From Candidatus Baldrarchaeota archaeon (lineage in GTDB: Archaea > Asgardarchaeota > Baldrarchaeia > Baldrarchaeales > DXJG01), in NCBI GenBank assembly GCA_030587435.1, contig JAUQZC010000096.1, forward strand, positions 1 to 29,553: a stretch of DNA of 29,553 nucleotides, written 5' to 3'. The position numbers were made by a program, and so were the translations under genes. The notes under the pieces are model-generated. The model was given only the letters and a program-made list of their open reading frames with translations, was not told the DNA's origin and ran no database searches. Each line of letters starts with the position of its first letter. The stretch's first letter is position 1. This document shows positions 22,709-29,553 of the stretch, in pieces.

Positions 22709-25291
22709 ATGTTTGAGAATACAACTATAGTATTTCTAAGGTATAAGGAGAAGAGTATGGAATTTATGGTGGGTGTTTTTGTTAGTGGTAAGAAGGCAAA
22801 GTATAGTAGACCTGATTATAGAGGTAGGCTTCAAATATACTTTAAAAACGATATGTTTCTTAGGCCACGTAGACTTTTGCTTGAAATTAAGGGAAGATTA
22901 GAAGCCTATCCACCAGAAGAATTCATAAAAATGTTAAGATCATCAAATAAGGTTCTCATATCTGAAAAAATTCAAGAAAATGTAAAGAACATGCTTTTAG
23001 AAATGTTTAAGGCATATAGTATTCGGGATTCTAAGATACGAGTTGCTAAGTTTTGCCCATTTTGTGAAATAGAGGGAAAAGTTACAGTTCTTGAAACTAA
23101 ATCCGAAATTTTTAAAGTTCAGGAAAGATATGTCTGTTTCAAATGTGCAAAGGATGAACTGTTGAGAGAACTTAAATTTAGGGGAATACGCGTTTCAGAT
23201 ATGATTTCTGAAAGACTTTTCACATTGCTTAGAAAAGTTAGAAGTGTAGATAAACTTCTCGGACATCTAGTGACCGGAATGAATATTTACGTGAATCCTG
23301 AACTCACACTTTTCGACAAAAAAGAAGCTAAACCCGAAATCACGGAACGATTAACGGTTGAAGACCTTGAAATACCAGATGCTCTGAAAAATGTTCTAAA
23401 GGAAAATGGGATACATGAGCTATTACCGATACAGGTTAAAGCGTTGAAAAGCGGATTACTGAAAGGTGAAAGTATTCTTGTTGTCTCTGCAACTTCTACA
23501 GGTAAAACGCTCATAGGCGAACTCCCAGGTGTTCTCGCTGCTTTAAATGGAAAGAAAATGCTGTATCTATGTAATCTTGTAGCTCTTGCAAACCAAAAAT
23601 ACGAAACATTCAAAGCAAGGTATTCAAAACTTGGATTAAAAGTTGCAATAAGAGTTGGAATGAGTAAAATAGATGTAGGCGAAGAAGAACTAGTAATAGT
23701 TGATGAAGATGTTAAAAACGCAAACATTATCGTTGGAACCTACGAGGGACTAGACTACCTAATAAGATCAAGTCAACACAGCGACCTAGGAGACATAGGC
23801 GTAGTTATAATAGATGAAATTCAAAGTCTCAGCGACGAGGAAAGAGGACCAGAACTAGATGGACTTATCGCAAGAATTAGATCCCTATTTCCAAAATGTC
23901 AAATAATCGCCTTATCAGCAAGTGTTGGAAACCCTGAAGAACTAGCCAGAAATCTCAACCTAAAACTTGTAAGATACTCTGAGCGCCCTGTACCACTTGA
24001 ACGACACCTAGTCATCTGCCTATCCGAAAAAGACAAGCTCAAAGCAATAGAAAACGTAATAAAACAAGAATGGAGAACGATAAGCAGCCACGGATTCCGA
24101 GGACAAACAATAATATTTACAAACTCTAGGCGAAGAGCTCATCAGATCAGCAACTGGCTAAACAAAAGAGGCCTAAAAGTAGCCACCTATCATGCAGGTC
24201 TCACCTATCCTAGGAGAAAAATGATAGAACTAGGTTTTGAAAACGGATTTTACCAAGCAGTCGTCACAACTTATGCTCTTGGCGCAGGTTTCGATGCTCC
24301 CGCAAGTATGGTGGTCTTCGAATCTCTTGCTCAAGGCATTAATTTCATTACTAAGAGTATGTTTGAAAATATGGCTGGAAGAGCAGGACGCTTAGGAAAA
24401 CATGATAGAGGACGTGTAGTCATACTAGTTGAACCTGGAAAGAAATATAGAGGAGCTGTTGAGGAAACAGAAGACTCAGTAGCAATAAAACTACTTGAAG
24501 AGGAATTAGAGCCCGTTGAGTTTTCCTACGACATTGAAGGATGCGCTGATCAAGTTCTCGCTTACATATCAGCAAAAGGAGAAGTATTTCTTGATGATTT
24601 AAAACAATACTATAGTATGTTGCTAGGAGCATCTGAAAACCTGGATCATGTCCTTGAAACTTTGCTAAAAGATGGAATGATAACGATGAACAACGGTAAA
24701 GTAGCAGTGACCCCTTTGGGAAGAGCTACTGCTACGTCATTTTATAAGTTGTCTGAAGTGAAAATAGCGAAAAAATACCTCAAGGACGATATGAATGTTC
24801 TTGATGTAGCAATACTCTTAGAACCGTTTACTCAAATCTATGTTTCTACGAAGGTGCAAGGTGAACTTGAAAAAGCATTTAACGTGCGTTTTTCATCAAA
24901 GCTTTTCTCGGATGCTATCCTCGACGTAATGGATGTCTCTACGAAGAAGGAGATGCCTAAACTACCTAAATGGCTCCTTGAGTTATTTGCAAAATGGTCA
25001 CTTGAATTCTTTAACTGCAAATGTAAAGAAGCTCCGTTCTGCGAGCACGGAATAGTAAACCTCTGCAAAAAAATAGTAAAACTAAGACTAGAAGAGAAAT
25101 TAAAGCTAAGAGAAATATCTTCACGCCTACAAAAAGAATATGAACTATATGTTTATCCAGGAGACCTTTTTAGATGGTTGGACTCGCTAATACATAAACT
25201 CAGAGGAATAAGTAGACTAGCAAAAGTCTGGAACCTCAAAGAAGCAGCGGAAACCGCTGAACAAATTGTAAAACGCATTGAAAGACCGTAA
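22709..25291 (+). CDS. Ski2-like superfamily 2 helicase, archaeal MJ1401-type
   Basis: An 860-aa SF2 helicase. The N-terminal 200 residues form an extra domain with a zinc-ribbon-like set CPFC (116/119) and CFKC (143/146). The helicase core has the Q-motif region LLPIQVKAL, Walker A variant SATSTGKT (260-267), DEIQ (369-372), SAS (403-405), FTNSRRRAH, ATYHAGL, TTYALGAGFD and MAGRAGR (555-561). A Ski2-type winged helix and helical region follow. The C-terminus carries FFNCKCKEAPFCEHG with four nearby cysteines. This layout suits the archaeal helicases related to M. jannaschii MJ1401, separate from Hel308. It probably unwinds nucleic acid; the repair neighbours suggest DNA, but RNA cannot be excluded. 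Confidence 0.88.
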   Translation: MFENTTIVFLRYKEKSMEFMVGVFVSGKKAKYSRPDYRGRLQIYFKNDMFLRPRRLLLEIKGRLEAYPPEEFIKMLRSSNKVLISEKIQENVKNMLLEMFKAYSIRDSKIRVAKFCPFCEIEGKVTVLETKSEIFKVQERYVCFKCAKDELLRELKFRGIRVSDMISERLFTLLRKVRSVDKLLGHLVTGMNIYVNPELTLFDKKEAKPEITERLTVEDLEIPDALKNVLKENGIHELLPIQVKALKSGLLKGESILVVSATSTGKTLIGELPGVLAALNGKKMLYLCNLVALANQKYETFKARYSKLGLKVAIRVGMSKIDVGEEELVIVDEDVKNANIIVGTYEGLDYLIRSSQHSDLGDIGVVIIDEIQSLSDEERGPELDGLIARIRSLFPKCQIIALSASVGNPEELARNLNLKLVRYSERPVPLERHLVICLSEKDKLKAIENVIKQEWRTISSHGFRGQTIIFTNSRRRAHQISNWLNKRGLKVATYHAGLTYPRRKMIELGFENGFYQAVVTTYALGAGFDAPASMVVFESLAQGINFITKSMFENMAGRAGRLGKHDRGRVVILVEPGKKYRGAVEETEDSVAIKLLEEELEPVEFSYDIEGCADQVLAYISAKGEVFLDDLKQYYSMLLGASENLDHVLETLLKDGMITMNNGKVAVTPLGRATATSFYKLSEVKIAKKYLKDDMNVLDVAILLEPFTQIYVSTKVQGELEKAFNVRFSSKLFSDAILDVMDVSTKKEMPKLPKWLLELFAKWSLEFFNCKCKEAPFCEHGIVNLCKKIVKLRLEEKLKLREISSRLQKEYELYVYPGDLFRWLDSLIHKLRGISRLAKVWNLKEAAETAEQIVKRIERP

Positions 25292-25429
25292 CAATCTAAT
25301 TGCGAAAATCAAAATAATGACGGCTAAAATAACAAAAGAGACTGCAAAAGTTATCGAACAATTCTATAAGTTATGCTAAAAATACTTAAAGTAACATAAC
25401 CACGTTGTTGTGTACTATCATCGTAAACA

Positions 25430-25445
25430 CGTGCAAAATTGCACG
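25430..25445. promoter_or_regulatory. CGTGCAA-AA-TTGCACG inverted repeat upstream of nth
   Basis: Perfect 7-bp arms around two bases, about 90 bases upstream of the endonuclease III start. Its GC content exceeds the neighbourhood. It may be an operator for nth or a 3' structure of the helicase transcript (140 bases after its stop). Confidence 0.4.
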
Positions 25446-25533
25446 AAAGAGTCTAAAGGTGCTTTGTAACGATTAAAAGCAATTCGTATATCAACATCAT
25501 TAAAATTTAGAGTTAAAGGCTTAGGTGATTTAT

Positions 25534-26178
25534 TTGATTGATAACTCCAACATATCAGAGGTTTTAAGTATCGTTAGAAAAGCTGTTTCAAAATTTGAAA
25601 GGCCAGCTGTATCTGTTGTTGCAAATAGAGATCCTTTCAAGGTTCTTATCGCCACAATTCTAAGTGCAAGAACGAAAGACGAGGTGACAATTAAAGCTTC
25701 TCGAAAACTGTTTAGTGTAGCTGACAACCCTCAAGATATGATAAAACTTGGAGAAAAGAAAATCTCCGAACTAATTTACCCCGTGGGATTTTACAGAAAT
25801 AAGGCAAAAAACATTGTTCAAATCTGTAAAGAACTAGTAGAAAAATATGGTGGCAAAGTTCCGGACACAATGGAGGAACTACTAAAGCTTAAGGGTATAG
25901 GGAGAAAAACAGCAAACCTTGTCCTAATATTAGGATACGATAAAATGGGTATCTGCGTTGACACCCATGTGCATCGAATAACGAACAGATGGGGCTACGT
26001 AAAAACAAGAACCCCGGAGGAAACAGAAATGGAACTACGAAAAAAGCTACCAAAGAAACACTGGAAAGAAATAAACGAACTACTAGTATCATTCGGACAA
26101 CACATATGTAAACCGGTAAAACCACAATGCAACACGTGTCCCGTGCAAAAACTATGTCCTAGAATCGGAGTAAGATAG
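25534..26178 (+). CDS. nth: Endonuclease III
   Basis: Endonuclease III removes oxidised pyrimidines and cuts the strand by beta-elimination. The helix-hairpin-helix with catalytic lysine ([16 protein letters not shown]), the aspartate segment [14 protein letters not shown], and the cluster loop [17 protein letters not shown] (CX6CX2CX5C) are all present, and about 214 aa is the normal length. The start is TTG 25534, with GGTGAT (25524-25529) four bases before it; GTG 25525 lies inside that site. The 54-aa gene that follows is probably co-transcribed. Confidence 0.95.
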   Translation: MIDNSNISEVLSIVRKAVSKFERPAVSVVANRDPFKVLIATILSARTKDEVTIKASRKLFSVADNPQDMIKLGEKKISELIYPVGFYRNKAKNIVQICKELVEKYGGKVPDTMEELLKLKGIGRKTANLVLILGYDKMGICVDTHVHRITNRWGYVKTRTPEETEMELRKKLPKKHWKEINELLVSFGQHICKPVKPQCNTCPVQKLCPRIGVR

Positions 26179-26188
26179 GTGTATAAAC

Positions 26189-26353
26189 ATGAAAGATAAA
26201 AAATCTAAGCTATTAGAGGAAGCTTGTAAACCAGTTAAAGAAGTAAATATTGAAACGCTTCTCGAAGAACTTTTAAAAGAGAGAAGAAAGGAACTTGAAA
26301 AGAAGAATCACAAAGAAGTAATAGATGAAATATCTTTACCTAAACAAAATTAA
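26189..26353 (+). CDS. Small charged protein (54 aa) downstream of nth
   Basis: ATG 26189 opens a frame of 54 codons ending at TAA 26351-26353. A GGTG site overlapping the nth stop region lies eight bases before it, so translation is likely coupled to nth. The product is highly charged and helical-looking (ETLLEELLKERRKELEKKN), with a single cysteine and no membrane segment. I recognise no family. It may be a small partner of endonuclease III or an unrelated operon passenger. Confidence 0.6.
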   Translation: MKDKKSKLLEEACKPVKEVNIETLLEELLKERRKELEKKNHKEVIDEISLPKQN

Positions 26354-26432
26354 ACAACTTTTACTTTACCGTAGCTTTTCAGATTGTTCTAACCAATAAA
26401 TTGGCATTGGTGGCAAGCTACATACAGGAGGA

Positions 26433-27194
26433 TTACACTAGTCTTTTAAATTCGTCAAACTTTATACCAACTTCTTTCTCAGCCTTCGGTAACATCTGTT
26501 TCCAAAGATAGTTTAGGGCGTTTCTACGTCTTTGAAGATCCTTTATGGAGAGATCTTTTACGAATATTATTTCTTTTAACTTTTCTTTAAATCCTCTGGG
26601 TAGCCATTTCAACCGTTGAACTTGATACATTTGCCACTTTTCGTCAGGTAGTAATTGATTATTTAACCCAAAAAGAGCTTTCATCAAATATTTTAAAGCA
26701 AGATCTATAGAGTAATGAGCACTTATAAGATCATTTCTATGAACCCATGCTTCCGAATTATAATTACAATACCATTCAGATTGCGTCATACCTTCTACTA
26801 TCATCCATTTCTTCTCTTCATCTTTGAGACGAACCTTTTTATTGATCAAAGCCTTAATTTTTCCTTCCGGATCATAGAAAATTTTTGCGCTGGAAAAAGC
26901 CCATCTCTTCTCCATCTCCCATTCCGATTTCACAGAATCTTCATAGCTTATAATTTCATAGTCGATCTTGAACCCTTTAAATTCAATTTCGTCTTCACGC
27001 TTCATCCCAATTTTTACCCTCTTCCTTTTGAAGATAATGATATCAATGTCAGAAAACTTGTCGAAATATCCTCTAGCAACTCCACCTAAAAATACAATGC
27101 CAACCACACCTTTTCGTTTAAATTTTGACGCGAATTCTTTAGCTACAGCCATTGCTTCAACAAGTCTTTCCGTTCCAAGTTCCTCAAATTGCAT
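26433..27194 (-). CDS. Nucleotidyltransferase with helical C-terminal domain (DUF4037-like)
   Basis: The 253-aa protein has a polymerase-beta-type nucleotidyltransferase domain: FLGGVARGYFDKFSDIDIIIF (Gly37-Gly38, Asp49, Asp51) and a third acid in FKIDYEI (Asp78). The second half is helical (VHRNDLISAHYSIDLALKYLMKALFGLNNQLLPDEKW), like the DUF4037/kanamycin-nucleotidyltransferase-type C-terminus that in turn resembles HEPN. No HTH partner is adjacent. Biological target unknown; an antibiotic-resistance label would not be justified. The ATG 27194 has only a weak ribosome-binding site. It converges with the nth operon. Confidence 0.82.
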   Translation of the reverse strand: MQFEELGTERLVEAMAVAKEFASKFKRKGVVGIVFLGGVARGYFDKFSDIDIIIFKRKRVKIGMKREDEIEFKGFKIDYEIISYEDSVKSEWEMEKRWAFSSAKIFYDPEGKIKALINKKVRLKDEEKKWMIVEGMTQSEWYCNYNSEAWVHRNDLISAHYSIDLALKYLMKALFGLNNQLLPDEKWQMYQVQRLKWLPRGFKEKLKEIIFVKDLSIKDLQRRRNALNYLWKQMLPKAEKEVGIKFDEFKRLV

Positions 27195-27506
27195 ACAATC
27201 AACTTCCCTTTCCTCTACTCCAATCCGACTTTAATGATTATCAAGCTAGCAAACCTCAACCATATGCTATAATCTTTTTATTACTTATTAATGTCTATGT
27301 TTCACGCTAAAACATAGCAAAATTCATGAGGAACTTAAAACCATTCAGAAAATCGTTAACAAAAATTGCTATTTATTTAAAATACTATCTTATTTCCCTT
27401 TACAAGCCACACGGATAACATTATAATCCGTGCATGATAGTTTTCTTTATAAGTTTATATGTTTTATGATAATATAGAATTATGTAAAATGAGTTGATGA
27501 TCCTTG
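27195..27506. other. Divergent regulatory region with two inverted repeats
   Basis: About 310 bases without a gene between the nucleotidyltransferase and the HTH-PIN operon. It holds CTATGTTT/AAACATAG (27295-27317, 7-base loop), CACGGAT/ATCCGTG (27410-27432, 9-base loop) and TATA-like sequence CTTTATAAGTTTATATG at 27445-27461, expected to start the HTH-PIN transcript near 27480. Confidence 0.5.
27410..27432. promoter_or_regulatory. CACGGAT/ATCCGTG inverted repeat, candidate operator of the HTH-PIN operon
   Basis: The arms are perfect over seven bases and lie directly upstream of the TATA-like element at 27445-27461. That position suits autoregulation by the winged-helix protein encoded next. 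Confidence 0.45.
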
Positions 27507-28013
27507 ATGGCTAAGATTTTCCTACGCGTTCCCACTCTTCTGGAGGTAATTTTTAAAGGTGGATCAAAGCTTAAGATCATTCTTTTAATGTTAAAGCGAG
27601 GTAAACTAACTGCAATGGATATTTCAAAGATGCTTAAAATACCTATAGCAACGGTCTACAAGCATTTAAGGGAATTAGAGGATGCTGGTCTAATAAAAAG
27701 TGAAAGCATAAATGGCAAAAAAGTTTTTGCGATAGGCGATTTTACTCTTAAAGTTGAATGGAGAAGTAACGGAGAAGATATAACTTTCACAATTTCCCCA
27801 AAGAATATGACAGTTTTTCTAGCTGTCGATAAACCTGAAACCTCGTATTTTATTAGTAGAAGAGGCTTAGAGAAGTTCTTAAAATTCGCTGAACTTTATG
27901 AAGACTACGTTGATGGTAAGGTTACGGTATCCATGATAGCTAAGATAATAGGTGTAACTGCAATGGAAGTTGCTGCTCTAATAAGCGAGGTAGAAGAGGT
28001 TGCAGAAATATGA
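27507..28013 (+). CDS. Winged-helix regulator with UPF0175-like C-terminus (antitoxin candidate)
   Basis: 168 aa. Residues 15-75 form an ArsR-type winged helix (KLKIILLMLKRGKLTAMDISKMLKIPIATVYKHLRELEDAGLIK). A beta-rich middle (to about 120) follows. The end, ELYEDYVDGKVTVSMIAKIIGVTAMEVAALISEV, looks like the short HTH of UPF0175 antitoxins, whose partners are often PIN-type proteins, and a PIN gene indeed overlaps its end. It likely represses its own operon and neutralises the PIN toxin. ATG 27507 is preferred over TTG 27504; TGAT lies five bases before it. The UPF0175 match is by eye and only moderately sure. Confidence 0.72.
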   Translation: MAKIFLRVPTLLEVIFKGGSKLKIILLMLKRGKLTAMDISKMLKIPIATVYKHLRELEDAGLIKSESINGKKVFAIGDFTLKVEWRSNGEDITFTISPKNMTVFLAVDKPETSYFISRRGLEKFLKFAELYEDYVDGKVTVSMIAKIIGVTAMEVAALISEVEEVAEI

Positions 28014-28500
28014 CTACATGATAGCAGATACAAGCTACCTAGTTCACCTAGATAGGAAATACAAAGAAAATCTGAAAAGCAAATTAAAGAAAATTCTTAA
28101 ATTAAATGTTAAATATCGGAAAGTGATAATTTCACCAGTCGTTAAATTCGAGTTGATAGACCAGCCACTTAGACAAAATATTTATTTTGACTCTGTTGAA
28201 CGGTTTCAAAGACTCTTAAACGAAAAGCTAATTGAGGTAAGGGAAGTTGATTATGATAATCCAAGAATATCAAAAATAAGCGATGAAGCTAAGAGATATT
28301 TAGCTAAAAAATCAGGAAAATATGAACATCTCGTAGAGAGAGCAGATGTAGAAACTATAACTTTAACTTTTAGCTTTCTCCTGGAAAGAACTAGCGTTCT
28401 TGTAGCAGTTAAAGATAAAGCGCTCAAAGAAGTATTAAAAAATTTACTAAAACAACATAAATTGACCGCAGAAGCAGAGATCATAGAGCAAAACATTTAA
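28000..28500 (+). CDS. PIN-domain nuclease, toxin candidate
   Basis: 166 aa, starting at TTG 28000 inside the end of the HTH gene (14-base overlap), with GAGGT seven bases before it; ATG 28018 is the alternative and begins right at the domain. All four acidic PIN residues are visible: Asp10 (IADTSYL), Glu51 (VKFELI), Asp116 (ERADVETI) and Asp139 (VAVKDKAL). PIN toxins cut RNA with magnesium. The overlap with the regulator implies coupled translation, as in toxin-antitoxin pairs. A charged insert (SDEAKRYLAKKSGKYEHL) separates the second and third acids. A housekeeping RNase role is less likely given the context. Confidence 0.8.
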   Translation: MQKYDYMIADTSYLVHLDRKYKENLKSKLKKILKLNVKYRKVIISPVVKFELIDQPLRQNIYFDSVERFQRLLNEKLIEVREVDYDNPRISKISDEAKRYLAKKSGKYEHLVERADVETITLTFSFLLERTSVLVAVKDKALKEVLKNLLKQHKLTAEAEIIEQNI

Positions 28501-28626
28501 CAAGGACACATTCCATCGATATTATATTTCAATACTTTAGTAGTTGATAGATTACCCAATTTTATAGGCACTTGGTCCTTTAACTTTAAAACGTGAATAT
28601 TTTAACGTCAGAGTTGTAGCAACAGG

Positions 28627-28635
28627 TTTTTAAAG
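28627..28635 (+). promoter_or_regulatory. TATA-like box for the AbrB antitoxin gene
   Basis: TTTTTAAAG places the transcript start near 28655, immediately before the GGTGAT ribosome-binding site at 28656-28661. Confidence 0.45.
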
Positions 28636-28666
28636 TTATCTTACAACTATGTTCTGGTGATGTCAG

Positions 28667-28897
28667 ATGAGTCTGACTGTTCGAGTTGGTAAGAAATATA
28701 CTGTTTATTTACCGAAGGCTATCGTTGAAAAGTTAGGTATCAAGGAGGGTGACATCCTCGTATTCAATGTTAGAGGAGATAAGTTAATTGTTAGACCTAT
28801 GAAAAAGTTTTTGAAAGCTAGAAAGGCATGGAGTAGTGTTGGTTTTGAGGAGGTTGAGGCAGTTGGCGAAAAAATCTCAGCTAAAATCCTTAAATAA
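28667..28897 (+). CDS. vapB: AbrB/SpoVT-type antitoxin (VapB-like)
   Basis: The 76-aa protein begins with a swapped-hairpin AbrB DNA-binding domain (TVRVGKKYTVYLPKAIVEKLGIKEGDILVFNVRGDKLIVRPM), then a helical tail (FLKARKAWSSVGFEEVEAVGEKISAKIL) of the kind that blocks a VapC toxin. GGTGAT lies five bases before the ATG. The toxin gene begins in the overlapping frame at 28863 but breaks off at 28943, so the antitoxin appears to have outlived its toxin. Confidence 0.88.
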   Translation: MSLTVRVGKKYTVYLPKAIVEKLGIKEGDILVFNVRGDKLIVRPMKKFLKARKAWSSVGFEEVEAVGEKISAKILK

Positions 28898-28943
28898 AGT
28901 TGTTATTGATACTTCTTGTATATCGCCTTGGTATAGAAGTTAA
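28863..28943 (+). pseudogene. VapC-like PIN toxin, N-terminal remnant
   Basis: TTG 28863, in the frame overlapping the end of the AbrB gene, opens 26 codons that read NKVVIDTSCISPWYRS, matching the first strand of VapC with its catalytic Asp, then TAA at 28941-28943. The following 270 bases hold no further PIN motif that I can find in any frame. The overlap is the usual vapBC arrangement. The toxin is thus truncated to its first strand. Confidence 0.7.
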
Positions 28944-29167
28944 AGATGTAGACGAATAGGAACTTCCTAACATTAGGTAAGACATTCAAAAACTTTCTCA
29001 AGCAGGAAACTTCGAACATGAAAGGCTGATAAGTCATAAAGAATTGGTCAAGATAAGTAAAACATCGTAACGCTCAGAACAATGTTAGTACGTACTCGCC
29101 TTGAATTTGAGAGATAAATTCTGCCACTACTGGAGAGTTTTATGCTAAATTAATTAAATGATTGATA

Positions 29168-29177
29168 TTTTTAAAAC
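29168..29177 (+). promoter_or_regulatory. TATA-like box for the PAP2-like gene
   Basis: TTTTTAAAAC gives an expected transcript start near 29200, just before the strong GGAGGAGG ribosome-binding site at 29201-29208. Confidence 0.45.
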
Positions 29178-29213
29178 TTTATAGGATTTCAAGTTTAATG
29201 GGAGGAGGTTAAG

Positions 29214-29553
29214 ATGGAAAAGTTAAGAGAATTCAGTTGGCTGTTTAAAAGCAGTTTGTTTGTTGTTGCTTATGCTGTTATTGCTCTCGTAGTTTATGAT
29301 ATTGTCGCTGAAATACATATTCAAACGACTAGAACGCTATTTACCTCAATAGACCATGCGATACCCTTCATATCAGCTTTCGTCGTCCCCATATGTCTTT
29401 ATCTTTTATCCGTTCATAATCTTCACGCTCGGATATTTTGCATTCGTAAAACCGCAGAAAATTAACCAATATTTCACAGCAATCTAATAGTCTATGCCAC
29501 TTCCTACCTAACCTACATTGTTTTCCCTGTAATGATGATAAGGCCTAGCCCAG
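29214..29553 (+). pseudogene. PAP2-like membrane phosphatase/transferase, frameshifted and partial
   Basis: ATG 29214, with GGAGGAGG five bases before it, opens a membrane protein: SSLFVVAYAVIALVVYDIV, then IDHAIPFISAFVVP. Near 29397 the frame shifts by one base; the better continuation is FIFYPFIIFTLGYFAFVKPQK and NQYFTAI. A further one-base loss near 29485 leads to IVYATSYLTYIVFPVMMIRP at the window edge. The IDHAIPFIPAF and ylTYxvFPvxxxRP pattern is that of PAP2/inositol-phosphorylceramide-synthase-like enzymes, which act on lipid phosphates at the membrane; the catalytic histidines would lie past the edge. Two frameshifts make it a pseudogene, unless the assembly is wrong here: the promoter and ribosome-binding site look excellent. 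Confidence 0.72.

Noticed and set aside
23287..23727. 146-aa minus-strand frame inside the helicase gene
   Set aside because: No start signal, low-complexity composition, and it lies opposite conserved helicase motifs.
26433..27194. Aminoglycoside nucleotidyltransferase (resistance) label
   Set aside because: The fold resemblance is shared by a broad family; nothing points to an antibiotic substrate in this archaeon.
28944..29213. Rest of the VapC gene in another frame
   Set aside because: I found no further PIN acidic motif in any frame, only short frames such as one reading LGIEVKDVDE, which is too little to assign.

Overview
The window comes from an AT-rich archaeal genome. The archaeal marks are many: TATA-like boxes (TTTAAATAT, TTTTTAAAA) about 25 bases before likely transcript starts, GGTGAT or GGAGG ribosome-binding sites, frequent TTG and GTG starts, a pyruvoyl-dependent arginine decarboxylase, a tungsten-type aldehyde:ferredoxin oxidoreductase (AOR), TldD/TldE, an MJ1401-like Ski2-type helicase, Lrp/AsnC regulators and archaeal ATPases with a DUF234-type nuclease end. 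The mix would suit an uncultured, anaerobic, probably thermophilic archaeon (for example a Bathyarchaeia-like or other TACK lineage, or a Euryarchaeote), but I cannot fix the lineage. I saw no rRNA, tRNA, CRISPR array, transposase or replication origin.

Layout. 1-3950 is an accessory zone: the 5' part of an RNase HI gene, a decayed AAA ATPase behind an 18-bp perfect palindrome, an AbiE-like toxin-antitoxin pair (nucleotidyltransferase plus HTH regulator) and short fragments. 3988-8621 holds tldD-tldE, a hairpin terminator, a convergent coiled-coil gene and a small membrane protein. 8958-10809 holds two Lrp-family regulators, the second an internal duplication. 11016-14098 holds a decayed and an intact saccharopine-dehydrogenase-like gene facing each other, the arginine decarboxylase, and the wreck of a PotA-like polyamine ABC ATPase. 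14324-18387 is the redox block: a 16-cysteine polyferredoxin, AOR, a secreted membrane-anchored protein on the other strand, and a radical SAM enzyme with an extra C-terminal four-cysteine loop. 18500-21464 holds a DUF234-type ATPase and an HTH-nucleotidyltransferase/HEPN pair. 21689-26353 is a DNA-repair group: endonuclease IV, an 860-aa helicase, endonuclease III and a 54-aa charged protein. 26433 to the end is again accessory: a third nucleotidyltransferase, an HTH/UPF0175-like plus PIN pair, an AbrB antitoxin next to a broken VapC, and a frameshifted PAP2-like membrane gene running off the edge.

How the genes work together. The polyferredoxin and AOR abut exactly and should form one two-subunit enzyme passing electrons from aldehyde oxidation through up to five [4Fe-4S] clusters. 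Endonuclease IV and endonuclease III give two base-excision-repair steps (abasic-site incision, and oxidised-base removal plus lyase) beside a helicase. Arginine decarboxylase makes agmatine for polyamine synthesis; the dead PotA-like gene next door suggests loss of a polyamine importer. Three unrelated nucleotidyltransferase modules and two PIN systems point to a region that repeatedly gains and loses toxin-antitoxin or defence genes.

At least six genes are broken by frameshifts or truncation while the large metabolic genes are intact. Most of this looks like real decay, but single-base indels in a draft assembly cannot be excluded for the lighter cases. Several starts given here are shorter than the longest possible frame, because the upstream in-frame GTG is part of the ribosome-binding site itself.
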